A DNA stretch of 64,000 nt from Austropuccinia psidii (GCA_023105745.1 JALGQZ010000005.1:2395501-2459500); one strand, 5' to 3'; shown: positions 48,040 through 61,428, numbered from the stretch's first letter. Notes: generated by a model not told the origin, from the letters alone. Numbers and translations are program-made.

Positions 48040-49166
48040 CAAAATTTTGCTATATTTATTTGTTTCTGAATCCATTCAAGAGTTTTAAAACATCAGTTGA
48101 AATAGCTGGAAAAACAACAGCCTTGGAATAATTTTCAAGTTAGTTAAGACAATCAAAGTATTTTTCTTCACTTAACAAACCAATTTATTGGTCTTTTGAA
48201 ACCTTAATTGCAGTGTGCAAGGTGTCATAGCTGTTGTTTTTATTAATTCTGAAAACTGAGGGTTGGTCAGGTGCTTCAATTATTTTCTGAATAGATGTTC
48301 CTATACCAGCCAAAACATTTATAACCACCTCCTTCATTTGTGGAAAGGGTGATTTTTCTTGAAAAAATACTTTAGCTGATGGTGGGTTCGCAGTTTTGAA
48401 AGGGGTTCTTCCCTGTGCTTTTTTAAGCTTCTTCCTTTTCAGGAATGCCCTGTTACCCTAGTCAGATACCAATGAGTCTTCTGAATCGTGTCAGAAATTC
48501 TGGAAACCAAGGTTTTAAGCATATACATTTAGTATAGACTGAGGAAACTTCCCTGTGACATAAGTGCCACCAAAAACCTTCCCACAAATATGAAAATGTG
48601 GGCACTGGACCCCAAGAAATTTTTTGTATTCTGCATTAGGATATTGTGTTTTGAGCTTATCCCAAAAGTCATTGTCTGCCAATATTATTTATTTGTTTTA
48701 ATCCCATCCAGCTCCACTGAGGGAGTGTAGAAACTCATATTTAGTATATAGTTGTTTCATCTGGTGCAACAAAGTGTATTAGTATTTTAAATAAAAATAT
48801 TTGGTAGTAAGCCACATATATAATCCTTTTTATTTTTTAGTTGATTTTTTTAGTGATGAGCCCAAATTTTTCATTCAATTGATGGAAACATATGGTCCAA
48901 GCCTCCTTTTTCAAATTCCCACAATCTTTGTACTTTCCAATATCACACATGTCAGAATTTCCTTTCCAGGAAGAAGGCTGTCTGCTCAGAGGACCATGTG
49001 TGTGCAGTAGCCCTTTTTTATGTGATTGAGTCAAAGGTGGTTTCCAGATTTGTTCAGCTGATTTGTAATTAGCTGTTGGGATATAATCACAAAGATTTAC
49101 TTCATATTTGAGAAGGGATGAATCAATTGTGATTTTGTCTTGGTAGTATCTTTTTTCAAGAGTCAA
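48040..49166 (-). pseudogene. Myb/SANT-like partner protein
   Basis: The minus strand reads AWTICFHQLNEKFGLITKK (48837-49166 frame). A likely 55-base intron at 48761-48815 (GTGGCT to CACCAG) follows, then MKQLYTKYEFLHSLSGAGWD, ILADNDFWDKLKTQYPNAEY, HFHICGKVFGGTYVTGKF and a Lys-rich tail to about 48040. Trp spacing and the SGAGWD and FGGTYVTG blocks are typical of Myb/SANT-like domains. Two TAA codons follow GWD, and more stops lie in the tail. Such proteins bind element ends together with the PIF/Harbinger transposase encoded opposite. Confidence 0.7.
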
Positions 49167-49353
49167 AGAATGAAAGAGAAAAAGTTACAAAAATAAACTT
49201 ATCTTATTTTTGCTTTAACCCCACAAAAATGCAAAAGTTACCTATGAGTTAATTTGTTTCTTGTAAAACACACAGCTTATGATCTCATAGAAATATTATG
49301 AGCTAAGTTTTTTACAAAAAAAAATCTTCTTTTCAACTGCCTAGAACAGGCCC

Positions 49354-50694
49354 TTTATCTCATAAATTGTTGGAAAAAGATAATTTTCCAAACCCTTCAT
49401 GTTAAAAATGTAAAATAATTTTAGAAGAAAATAAAAAATAGTTTTTATAAATTATATTTAGTAAAAAAAGATTAGAAAATGAAAAAAAATCCATATTTTC
49501 AATTGAAAAATCTTATAATTCTAAAAATTCAAACAAATTGTATAATAATGATAAAGAATTTTTTTTTTCTTCTGAATTAATTTTTGAATATTTCTAAATA
49601 AAACAAAAAAAACTTTTTTCTTGGGGAGATATTTATTAATATTGATAATGAAATAAATTTGATGAATCTATAAAGTAAAAATAAATAAATAAAACTAGTT
49701 CAAATTCATCTCATTAGCTATTAATGTGAATAATAAGTAATAATTTCAAATTATATATATCTATATATGGTTTTTTTAAGAAATTGATTTTTCTTAAATT
49801 ATTGTCAAAAAAAATTATTATTATTGATTTGAAATAAAATATTAGTTTCTTTTTTAGAAAAAGAATTCATTTCATGATTTTTTTTTCATTTTAAAAGATA
49901 TAATTTTATAGCTTTTTTTTTAAAAAAAAAAGAAATTCTTAATATAATAATAAAATCATTTTTTTTCTGGATTCATAATTTAATTTCTGAATTTTGATCA
50001 ATTTTAGATATATAAAAATTATAATTTTATTATTTATTTATTTTTTAATAATTAAAATGTTTTTTCTTATAAAAAAGAATTTATATTAAGAAAGATTTGA
50101 AACATCTCATTTATTTTAAAAGATATAAAAATGAAAACTTTTTTTTTCAAATTTTTAATTAAAATTAAATTAAAATAACAATAAAATAATTTATTTGTTT
50201 TTTTTTGATTTTTAATTGAAAAAAAAATTGAATTACAATTTTTTTTAAAAAAAGTAATAAACTTCCTCAAAAACAAATTTAATTATAATTAAATTATAAT
50301 CTCAATTTTATTTAATTTAGGTATTTGTAAACCCAAATAAGGAATTTGGTAAAAACACATCAGCCCTTACAAGTTTTTACTAAAAACTTACCTGTTTCTG
50401 CCATAAATTGTTAAAAACACATAAGGGTTGCCATGGGCCCATTTTTAATTAAAATCAAACAAAAAACCTTCCAAAACCCCCCCAAAAAACCCTCACCCAT
50501 TGTTTCACACTTTTTCAAATCCCCCCAAAATAAATTACAAAACACCCAAATAATCCACATTATTCCCCCTAAAACAAGGCTTTTGTGAAAAACAGAATTA
50601 CAAACCAAAATTTTCCAAAGTTTTTCACACTATTTTCCTTTTCTTCCCCAAAGATTACATTTTACTCCAAAACAACCTCCCTCCATGCCTCTTC
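49354..50694. other. No recognisable gene
   Basis: Very AT-rich with long A and T runs (49400-50330), then a stretch with many C and A runs and few G (50440-50640). No coding signal. The right end is the truncated start of Gypsy fragment A3. Confidence 0.5.
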
Positions 50695-52140
50695 CACAAA
50701 TCATGGAATATTCATAAGAATGTAGATGGCCTCATTAGATGTACCCTAGAAAATACACCTGAAAACCCAGCATGGGTACCACAGGAGCCAGAGAAACACA
50801 TAGAAGGAATATGTGTCACAGAAATTGGCACAGAATTCTTCAACCAAGTTAGAGAGAGCTATAAAGGGGATAAAAACTGTCACAACTTATTCCAACTCTT
50901 AATTAAGGACAGTAAAGATCCAATATTATCTTAATAATTGGATGAAATATGGAAGAAGGCTTATGATAAATGTATATTTCACCTATTGAATGGAATTCTT
51001 TATCATAGAGATAAAAATACATTTTTATGAAACTAAGAGACATAGTTCTAATAAACAATATCCTAAATGAATTCCATGTAATTGTTGTATCTAGGCCTCT
51101 CTCAGAAGATAGGACACTAGAAAGAGTAAAAACTTGTTCTTGGTGGCCAAATCTAGAAAACAGAGCTTCAGGTAAGAAATTTGGAATGATGATCCAAATA
51201 CAAGAACCAAAAAACCCATGGGAAATAGTCAATATGAATTGGGTAAAAGCCCTACCCCCTGGAGGATAAAGAAGCTATAATTCTTGCAAAATTATCATTC
51301 TCAACATCCTATCACCCTCAACCTGATTTCTTGGCATAAAGAATGGTGCAAACACTACAAGACATGATAAGAATATTCTGTTATTATGGATTATAATTCA
51401 AAGACCCAGATGGGTTTGACCATTATTAGTGTACTCTAATAAAAGCTCTTTAACTGGCATAGAATACATCAATTCACTAATAAACTGGTCAAGCTCCTGC
51501 AATTTTTAAAAAACATTGAAATCCCAGACTACCTTACAACACCCTGAAAAAGGACTTATTTGAAATTCACTCAACAGAAAGCAGCTTTAAAACATTGTTT
51601 TATGAAGCAAGACATAATGAAAATCAAGTTATACAATATTCTTTTAAATATGCAAAAGAGAGGTGGGACAAATGTCACAGACCACCGTATTTTAAAAAAG
51701 CAGACCTAGTACTAGTATAAACTTCAAATTTTAATAAAATTAAGGTACCAGGGAAATTGAAATATATCTTTTCAGGACCTTTATGATCAAAGCCCTACAT
51801 GGTCCTAACTCTTTACAGCTAGAACTCACTGGTGATTTAAAGAATAAAAACACAAAATTTCCTGTAAACTCTATAACACCTTAAAGCTCAAGTGATAAGA
51901 AATTATTTCCCCTAATAATTATACCGCCACTTGAAATTACCCCTCTTGAAGAAGAAGACAAAAAGAAAATAGTAAAGTTCCTTAAAGAAAGAAGGACAAT
52001 AAACAAAAAATAAATAGAATATTTTGTGAGATATAGAAAGCCAACTAAAAAAGATTAATGGCTTCTTTAGAATGATATAACTAGTTCTTAATTTTTGTTT
52101 GAGAAGGTTCAGGCATGAAATGAGACCAAAATAATAAAAC
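50695..52140 (+). pseudogene. Gypsy fragment A3: end of pol
   Basis: Decayed family-A pol from the end of RNase H onward: GNIHKN-like start, ENPAWVPQ region, integrase zinc site near 51090-51160, a short core fragment (51180-51270), a deletion, then the GPY/F-like module and tail to about 52130. Stops are frequent. Everything 5' of RNase H is missing. It is the most decayed family-A copy in the window. Confidence 0.8.
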
Positions 52141-52256
52141 AATTTAAGAAGTATTGAGTTTCAAGACTGAAAAATTCTATTGAAGAGGTAGGAAAGTGCA
52201 TGATACCCTAAACAACTATATCAGATTATAATAAAATCATTTTTGGTGTTATTGAA

Positions 52257-52977
52257 GGTGAACCTTTCATATATGGCCACATACTCAAAAAATGTCACAA
52301 AAAGTCTATAAAACCTATCTTAATAGCAATAACTAAAACTTAATTGCTAAAAATCCATTAACATAGGTAGACAGGCCATAAATAGGTATAAACTCTTGAT
52401 TATATAACAAAAGAATGGATAAACATGTATAATGAATTACAATAATGGATTCCACATTCAAAATTACATATATGAATCTTTGGATGCCATTTCTGTCAAC
52501 CCAATACTTACTGAAATACCTGGATATATGCACTTTTATTATTAATGCATATATTGATGGTTTTTAGCTCATCTTTTGAAATGAAAATAATAAAGATATT
52601 ATAAAAAATTGAAGTTTCCACAAAATAGCTGTAAGAGTAAATTTACTAACCTTACTTTAAAATATATAAATAGAGTTATGTATAATAAAGAGAAATTGAC
52701 CAAAAATAGTCATGACAGTTGATAATCCAAAACCAAAAGTGGTCAAAACTTAAAAAAAGCTCATATTAATATCTTAACAGTTTATATGTAAGCAATAAAT
52801 TACTCTTTATAATGATATTCAAGGCTTAAGCCTATGAAATAATGATTCAAAGTTTGAAATAGTATATTTTTACAAAAAAGATGATTCACAAGAGAATTCA
52901 TCAAAAATGGAGTTTTTATGATTTAATGGAATACTCTTAGAAAATTGGTAGTTAAATTCCAATCTATTATAGTTCAA
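52257..52977 (+). repeat. A3 3' LTR, first 720 bases
   Basis: Diverged family-A LTR starting near GGTGAACCTTTCATATATGG. It ends where A2 begins at 52978 and does not resume within the window. The hairpin pair seen at 2517-2549 is recognisable but altered. Confidence 0.75.
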
Positions 52978-54901
52978 TATGAGCCTTTGAGATACGACCA
53001 CATATCCAAAAAGGTCACAACAAATTTCTGTAATAATTATCTCAAAGACTAGTAATAATACCATAGATAAGTATAAAATCTGAATTTACTCATAATCTAA
53101 TGAGTAGGCATGTGAAATGAATTAAACCATTATATTCCTCATGGTAAAATACACATATTTCATTCTGATGGCATACCTGAAAAGAAAATAATTACTGAAG
53201 AATAAGTAATAATACCTTAAAAAAGGTATAAAAGCTTATTTAACTCAGAAACCAATGAAACAACATGTAAAATAAACTGTACCATTTAATTTTTCATCAA
53301 AGGCCACACATAAAGCAATTATAAAACCAATCTCTAAAGTCAATATTTTAAGCTGAAGATATGCACTTTTTTGGTCAATGCATATATTCATGGTTTTTAG
53401 CTAATATCTCTTGAAATATACAAGATAGAGAGATAAACCAAAAATAAAGTGACCACGTACCCACTGTAAGAGCAGAGATATGAACTTTATTTTTCAAGTT
53501 ATAAACAAGGTCAGAGCTTGTAATGGATTATTGATTAAAATCAATGGAGCTGTTGACCACTTTGTTGTGAAAGTAGTCCAAACTTAAAAAAAGTATACAG
53601 TAAGATTCTACTAGCTCATACGTGAAGAATTATGTAATTTTTACTATAATATTCAAGGTATAGCCCTTTGAAATCATGGTTTGAAGTTTAAAATATTAAA
53701 TTTCAACAGAAAAGATGAGTTACAAGAAAAATCATCAAAAATAGAGTTTTGATGATGTAACAAAATTCTCTTGGAATTTTAATTAATACATTCCAAGATA
53801 TCAGAATCTACTTCCAGAATGGCTTTAGCATTTATGACCTGAAAGTTACCAATGATCAAAGTTTGAGCTTAAATTTGATCATTTATGATCACTCACTGTA
53901 ATCTTATTTTATGTTTAACAGTTATATAAGTAATGAGACTGGTGAATACTGTTAGATTATTATTAATACTAATAAAATCCACAAAGCTTAGGCTTCTTCC
54001 AAGCCTATGATGACATTAAACTTAGAGTTATGGTTATAACTCTAAATAATGGCGTAATAATGAGATAAGATGGTTTGATCATGACGTAATCATTACTAAA
54101 CCTTGAAATACGGATCATTTCCAGTGGATGCCACAAGTAAACGTCTACTAGAAGCCTACTGGACTCTAGAAGGGAGGTATTTACTATAAATAGAGCTCTT
54201 TTTACTCTATTTCCCCCTCAGAAGCATCAAAACATTAAAGCAGTTGAATAAAAAGGTAAAATGTTTATTCTCTATATATAAATATTTTTATATTATTAAA
54301 GACAAAGGTTAATCTTTATTATAATCATCATTTTGGAAATGATTACTTCAATTGTTCTACTGTTTTGCTATATTTCTCTTAAAAATCTCAAATCCATGTA
54401 AAATCAAGAAAATTTGTAATTCCTCTTATTTTGAATTGTAAATAAAATTTAAATAAGTTTCATTTATATTATTTGGCATAAATTTATTCAAAACTATTAT
54501 ACTAAGTGTTAAAAGTAGGTTATTTCCTCTTATTATAATAATTTCTCTTTATTATTTCTTTTAATAATTCTTTAATTAATATAAATAGTCTTTATATTAA
54601 TTTATAGCTATAATTTTAGTAATATTATAAGTATTAATTGTTTTTTATTAATAAAAAACAAACTTTTATGCCTTTATCATTTGTTGGTAACAATGATAAA
54701 GTGCTTTTAAATATATCAATATATCTATTCATTATATTATTTTATTTATTCAATAATATAATTATTTTTACGCCTTAATTATAATAATTCTTTATTATTA
54801 TAATTATTTTTATCTTATTTACTTTCTTTATAAGGACATTCAGAGTACAATAAGTAAAATATTAGTAATTTTTACTTATTGTTTCATAGTCAAACCTTAC
54901 A
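52978..54901 (+). repeat. A2 5' LTR (1924 bp)
   Basis: Starts TATGAGCC (TG changed to TA) and ends CCTTACA. TATA box at 54185. Hairpin at 54672-54701 with compensating changes against A1. Confidence 0.92.
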
Positions 54902-54903
54902 TT

Positions 54904-54923
54904 TGGGGGCCTGGTTGTGATAT
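54904..54923 (+). other. Primer-binding site of A2
   Basis: TGGGGGCCTGGTTGTGATAT, two bases after the LTR; one base differs from A1. Confidence 0.65.
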
Positions 54924-55389
54924 TCACTTTGAAAGACCTTTAATAAGATTCTAATTGGGTTTATCCAATAATCATTTATAATGATAATTTAATATTTATT
55001 AATTTTAAAAGTTATTGAGGAATTTGGAAAGAAATTTTACTGTCTTACACATGGTTTTTCACATTCTTAGACTTGCAAGAACTTTCTTTGAGTTACTGTA
55101 GTGATTAAAAGAGATATTTCATAAATTAAAAATTATTTTATATTATAAATTGATCTCATAATGGAGTCATATTCATTTTCATCTTATTCTTTGAAAATAA
55201 AAAACATAAAAAATAAAAAAAAAATAATAAAACCCAATAAAAAAATTTATTTTTATTCATTTTATTCATTTCTCTATTCATTTCATTCATTTAAAGATAT
55301 AAAAGCAATTTTTACGTAGAAAATTGCCATACCTTACCAAAAATAAAAATTCTTATATAAAAGACTCATATTTATTTGTCTTTTTTTAG

Positions 55390-55539
55390 TGTTTGAAGAC
55401 AATCCAACAGAAGACAACCAAGCCACTGTTGAAATATTGGTGGAAGAAACTTTCCCAAGTTCTCCAACACCAATTGTGATTAAGAAAAAGAAAGCTAAGA
55501 AATTAGACTTTACAGCACCAACTATTCAGGACTCTGAAG
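55390..55539 (+). other. Leader exon-like segment, A2
   Basis: 150 bases between TTTTTTTAG and GTGAGT, open in the same phase as in A1 although several bases differ. It starts FEDNPTEDNQ and continues with an acidic stretch and KKKKAKKLDF. Confidence 0.5.
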
Positions 55540-55614
55540 GTGAGTACCTCCTTTATAAATTGCCATAAGAAGAATTTTTGTCCTGAAATATTCTTATTTA
55601 TTATTTCTCAAATT

Positions 55615-58600
55615 ATGAATACCAGAAGAGGCTCCCAATACTCCATCCAATCAGATGTAGCTGGACTCAGAGGCAGAATTGGTCCCTCAAAAGGGAAAAG
55701 AAAGGGCAATATCCCCAGTGGAACAGAATCCACACAAGGAAGTGCCTTATCCCAAAGGCAAGTCCCAGAAATGCCCATGATATCTGAACCAGAGTTAGAA
55801 CTAAGTATGAGTAACTCAAACAGGTACAAATCACATTCAGAGGCCTCAGATAGACATTTACATGAGCCAGTACAAGCAGTACTACCCAGTGTACAAAGAC
55901 AAGGACTGGGAAATGTTGCCACAAATACACCAAGGAGTGATGAACTCCTGGCACATCCTCAAAAAGTTCCTCAAAGAGGAGGAAATAGTGAGATACTCCA
56001 ATGGATGGAATCCACTATCATCCAAACCTCAAATCAAAAAAATCAAGGAGTACCTTGCCAAAAAGAAGGAGGAAACCAAGGAAGAAGCCCCAGTAGCTTC
56101 TACCAGCAAGCCCCAAGCCAACCCAATTCCCCAAGAAGTGAAGAAGAACAAGAAAAAGAACAGGAAAAAACCATATTCCCCAAGTTACAGGATTCCAAAA
56201 ATCCAAAAAGATGCCATGGACAATGTCTTCAACATGGCCAGAACCTTGATAGAATTCAAGAACAAGGAGGAGCAAAGAATGAGACAACCTCATTTCCCAA
56301 AGAAATAATCTTGTCCCCAGATGTTTTAAATAATTCAACAGAAATTAAAAATAATATTTACCTCTAAAAGAAATTGAAAATAGTTTATTATCATTACAAG
56401 AAATTAATAATAATTTATCTTCTTTAACAAAAATTGTTGTACAAAATAGAAAATAAATTGACAACATTATATTTATTGTTGAAAATAACAAACCAAAAGT
56501 TTTAATTGACAGTACTCAAAATTTAATACAAGGACAAAAAGAATTGTTTAAATACTTAAAAGATATCAAAGATAAACCTTTGACAATCAATCATGACATG
56601 AGTATTTATAATCTTACAGAAAAATTGAACAAATTAAGTATTTCTGTAGAAAAATTTGAAGAAAAGAATTCATCACACCAAAATTACTTTTAGACCCCGT
56701 GGAAAAAAGTGATGAAGAAAGAATGCATCTGAAAGATGATATTCATAGTGAAATAAGGCTTATTACTGAAAAAACGGATAAAATTAATGAGGCTAACTCA
56801 AATATGCCAAATTTATCAACCCCATTTTCTCACATAAGAAGCCCTGTTAAACCAAAAGATGAGTTAACAAATACATTCATAACAGACTTGACTCATCAAG
56901 ACAATAACCAAGTCTTAATGAAGGAAGCACCTCAATTAGAAGAATGGCCAACATTCACAGGAGAAGGTGAATATGACCACATGTCATTTATTAAAACAAT
57001 TGACATGTTACAAGAAGATTATGCCATAACAGATGAATTAATCACTTCCAGAATACACTCACTGTTTGAGAAATCTGCAAAGAGATGGTATTATGGCATA
57101 AGGCAGACAAATGGCAAAAATACCTGGTCTTGGTGGAAACAAGAAATAATCACCAAGTGGACTAATGATGCCTGGAGGTACAAAATAGAGAATGCATTTG
57201 AAAACTCCTTCTTTGACCCAGAAAAAGATAAACCTTTTACTTGGTTCTTAAAACAGGTTGAAATATTAAATGCACTGTACCCAGAAATGTCACAAAAAAT
57301 GGTACAAATGAAAACACTCAAGAAATTTGGAGTAGAATTGGAGCATGCACTGAGAAGCAGGTGTATAGAAGAATGCTCCACAGAAGAGTATATCAATGCA
57401 CTAGAAGATATAGTGACAAGGACAAAAATTGGCAGAACTTGGAAGAAATTGGACATTAAAAGTCCAAACAAGCCATTTTTAAAAAAAAGATAAACCAAGA
57501 GAAACTCTCAAGCCAAATACATCCAACAATAATGACCAAAGAAAGTGCCAAAAATGTGGAGGTATTGGACACTTAGCCAATAATTGCCTTAAAAAAGCAA
57601 AAATCAATGAAATTGTGGAAACAGAGGACCACAATGATAAAGGAGAAGAATATGATTCTGAAAAGGACACTGAAGAATCAGAAACTTCTGAAAGTTATGA
57701 AATTAATATAATTAATGCACAAATTAATAATATTGATTTAATATATGAAGTACTAGATGTCAATTCAAACTTACCACAATTTGGAACATCTGATACAAAC
57801 CTCACAAACATACAAGATGCTAAATTGTATAGAACCAAACCAGCAAAAGGGATGGGATATACAGCTGTAAAATCAAGTCTAAGTATTGTCATGGTGTGAA
57901 ACCAAGAGGTAAAAGTTAACTTAGATACAGGAGCATATTGTACCTGTGTTGGTAAAGGTTATTTGAAAACAATTGTACCAGATTGGGAAGAAAAACTTAT
58001 ACCAATACAAGGAGTCAGATTTAGTAGTGCAAGTGAAAGCATGAATCCCCTTGGAATAATTGACTTAACACTCATTTTTCCTCATCCTTCACAATGTATC
58101 AGATTGAAAGTAGAATTTTTAGTAATGAACAACTGCACTAGTAACCATTTTATACTTGGAAATGACTACTTGTCAATTTATGGCATAGATATCTCTAACC
58201 AAAAAGATAGATATTGTACCATACAAGGCAATAAAAGACAAAAATTTGGCTTTTTTAATAAAAAAAGACAAATTACAGTTATCAAGAATGAATAAAAAAA
58301 TCCCGGAAATGGATTTTTTCATAACTGAACAGCTAAAAGAGGCAGAATTAAATCAATAATTGACCGTAAAAATGAAAGAAAAATTTATTGACCTCTTATT
58401 TAAATATAAAAATGCCTTTGGAACTGACAAGGAACCACTAGGTGCCATAATTGTAAATGAGTTAGACATAATCCTTAATGTAGAAAAATCTTATCCACCT
58501 CTATCAAGAAGATCAGCTTATCCAGCCAGCCCAAGAGCTAGAGAAGCTTTAGAGGTACACATTAAAGAAATAATGTACCTTGGAGTATTAAGGAAAGTAG

Positions 58601-61340
58601 GACACAATGAACAGGTAGAGGTCACTACACCTTTCATTATAAATTGGCATAATTGAAAATCAAGGATGGTAGAGGACTTTAGAGCTCTAAACACCTATAC
58701 TATCCCTGACAGATACCCAATACCCAGAATCCATGAGACATTAACACAATTATCTCAGGCTAAGTTCATCACAGCCATGGATGCTCTAAAGGGCTTTCAT
58801 CAAAATGTCTTAACAGACAATTCCAAGAAGCTACTAAAGATAATACTCCACTGTGGAATTTTTGAATATCTCAAAATGCCATTTGGTATAAAAAATGCAC
58901 CATCCCATTACCAAAGGATGTTGAATACCATATTTCCTTAAGAATTATCAGAAGGATGGCTGATTATTCATATTGATGATATCATAATTTGCTCAGAGAC
59001 TTGGGACAGTCACTTATCAAGACTAGAAAGATTTTTGCAAAAAATAGTACGAGTAAACATGAAAATCTCTCTGAAAAAAGTGTCATTTTGCATACAGTGA
59101 ACTGAAATCACTATGACATGTTGTATCTGGACTAAGTTTGGCCATAGACAAGGAAAAAGTAGCAGCAGTACTATTGAAACCAATTCCCCAAACTAAGAAA
59201 TAAATTCAATCATTTCCAGGATTTGCTGGTTATTACAGACAACATATGTATAAGCTCTGCTACCAACAGACAGTCTATGAAATGAACAAAGAAAGAGTTA
59301 AGGCATATGAAGAATTGAAAAATTCCTTAACAAATGCCCCATTTCTTCTAATGCCAGATTGGAAACTACCCTTTAAGCTATACACTGATGCTTGTGGAGA
59401 AGGACTAGGTGCTTCACTACACCAGACACAAATCATCAATGAAAAACCTGTTGAAGGACCAATTTTCTTCTTTCAAGACAAATAAAGCCAAAAAAAAGCA
59501 AGGTATGGAGAAAGCCAAATGGAATGCCTCTTCTTAGTGTGGGCTTTGGAAAAATTACACTATTATTTATATTGGACAGTGTTTGATTTAATTATAGATT
59601 GCAATGCTGCAAAATCTTTATTAAAAATGAAAACCCCAAATAGACATATGTTAAGATGGCAAATTTCCATCCAAGAATATAGAGGAAATATTACTATAGT
59701 TCATAAATCTGGTAATATTAATAAAAATGAAGATGGTCTTAGCAGATGGGATCTAGCAAATACACCTGAAAATCAAGCATGGGTACCACAGGAAGAGCAC
59801 CATATAGAAGGCATATGTGTAACAGATATAGGCACAGAATTCTTTAACCAAGATGAAGAAAGCTATAAAATGGATAAAGACTCCCATATCTGATGCCAGC
59901 TTCTAATGAAAGACTTTAAAGACACTTCACTTTCATCAAAACTAGATGAAACATGGAAAAAAGCATATGATGAAGGAAGATTCCACCTCCTTGATGGAAT
60001 CATTTACCATAGAACTAAACATACATGTTTTATTCCTTTAACAGATAGAACTCTAATAAAAACTATACTACATGAATTTCATTATAGTTTTGCAGCTGGA
60101 CATCTCTCAGAAGGCTCTTGGTGGCTAAATTGGAAGAAAGATGTTTCAGAATACTGCCAAACCTGTGACATATGCCAAATTACAAACAGAGCCACACAAA
60201 ATTGGAATGATGATCCAAGTCCAAGAGCCAAAATCCCCTTGGGGAATAGTTCACATGGATTGGGTAACAGCATTATCTCCAGGGGGAGACAGAAGTTACA
60301 ATGCATGCCTAGTATCAGTTGACAGATACAGCAAAACCCCAATTTTTTTACCATGTCACAAGGATGATACAGCTATGGATACACCTATAATGATATGGAA
60401 TAAAGCTATTGGCCACACAGGCTTATTCCCAAACATCATAAGTGATAGAGACCCAAAATTCACTTCAGCATTATGGACAAACCTCTACAACCTGTTTGGA
60501 ACAAAACTATTTTTCTCAACAGCTTACCACCCCCAAGCTGATGGTCTAGCATAAAGGATGATACAGAAATTAGAAGACATGATCAGAATATTCTGTGCTT
60601 ATGGAATAGAACTGAAAGATTCTGATGGTTTTACCCATGATTGGTGTACATTAATACCAGATCTTGAACTGGAATATAGAACATCAATCCATTATTCAAC
60701 TGGCAAGACACCTGCAATTCTAGAAAAAGGCTGGAATCCAAGACTCCCTTATGATACCCTCAAAAAGGACTTAGTGGATATACACCCAACAGCAAGTAGC
60801 TTCAAGTTAATTCTTGACAAAGCAAGACACCATGCAAACAGATGTATGCAAAAGAAAGATGGGATAAAAGTCATAAAGCACCTGACTTCAAAATGGGAGA
60901 CTTTGTCCTAGTGTAAACTCCAAATTTCAATAATATAACAGGCCCAAAGAAATTGAAAGATTCCTTTGCAGTACCATTTATGATAACGGCACTACATGGA
61001 CCCAATTCTGTGCAATTAGAGCTCACAGGTGAACTAATGAACAAACACCCAGCTTTCCCTGTAAGTCTGATAAAACCTTACAGCTAAAGTGACAAGGAAT
61101 TATTTCCACTAATAAATAAACCCCCACTTGAAATACCCCCTTTAGAAGAAGGAGAAGAAAAGAAAATTGTGAAAGTACTTAAAGAAAGAAGGACAAGAAA
61201 CAAAAAAGAAAGAGAATAACTTGTAAGGTATAGAAATCCAACTCAAGAAGATGAATGGCTACTTGAGAAGGATATAAAAAATGCTGATAAACTATTAATA
61301 AGGTTCATATATGAAAGAAATCCTAAAGAATATAAAAATC
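55615..61340 (+). pseudogene. A2 gag-pol polyprotein, decayed
   Basis: From MNTRRGSQYS the frame is open to 56367. Later parts are capsid (56699-57493; EEWPTFTGEGEYDHM, KRWYYGIRQ), knuckle CQKCGGIGHLANNC (about 57548-57590) after a slip in an A run near 57485, protease with LDTGAYCTC (about 57920), RT (58360-59100) with HIDD where A1 has YIDD, RNase H (59340-59760), and integrase (59980-60911) with SDRDPKF, but a TAA in place of the catalytic Glu near 60550. A chromodomain-like tail ends near 61320. Frames are separated by single stops and small indels. Confidence 0.88.
55862..56308 (+). CDS. Second reading frame overlapping gag (family A)
   Basis: An intact 148-codon frame inside gag: MSQYKQYYPVYKDKDWEML, IHQGVMNSWHILKKFL, RYSNGWNPL, a Lys-rich centre, then KPYSPSYRIPKIQKDAMDNV, MARTLIEF and KEEQRMRQPHFPKK. 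The C-terminal part is about 70 percent identical over 37 residues to the family-B frame at 16446-17045, against about 46 percent for the gag-pol frame over the same DNA, counted by eye. In A1 the same frame runs from ATG 5009 with two stops and a late 1-base shift. No known domain is recognised. Confidence 0.55.
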   Translation: MSQYKQYYPVYKDKDWEMLPQIHQGVMNSWHILKKFLKEEEIVRYSNGWNPLSSKPQIKKIKEYLAKKKEETKEEAPVASTSKPQANPIPQEVKKNKKKNRKKPYSPSYRIPKIQKDAMDNVFNMARTLIEFKNKEEQRMRQPHFPKK

Positions 61341-61428
61341 AAGCATTAGTTAGCTTCAAGACTAACAAAGTCTATTTAAGAGGTAGGGCAGTTGATGATA
61401 CCCTAGTTAACTATATTAGATTGTGGTA

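Larger units (their letters stand above)
47138..49353 (+). mobile_element. PIF/Harbinger DNA transposon with terminal inverted repeats
   Basis: The two ends carry the perfect 11-base inverted repeat GGGCCTGTTCT (47138-47148) and AGAACAGGCCC (49343-49353). The 3 bases outside are TTA and TTT, close to the TTA/TAA duplication known for this superfamily. Inside are a transposase remnant (plus) and a Myb/SANT-like gene (minus), facing each other, the standard two-gene content. At 2216 bases it is short, as the middle of the transposase is missing. It is a dead copy. Confidence 0.78.
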
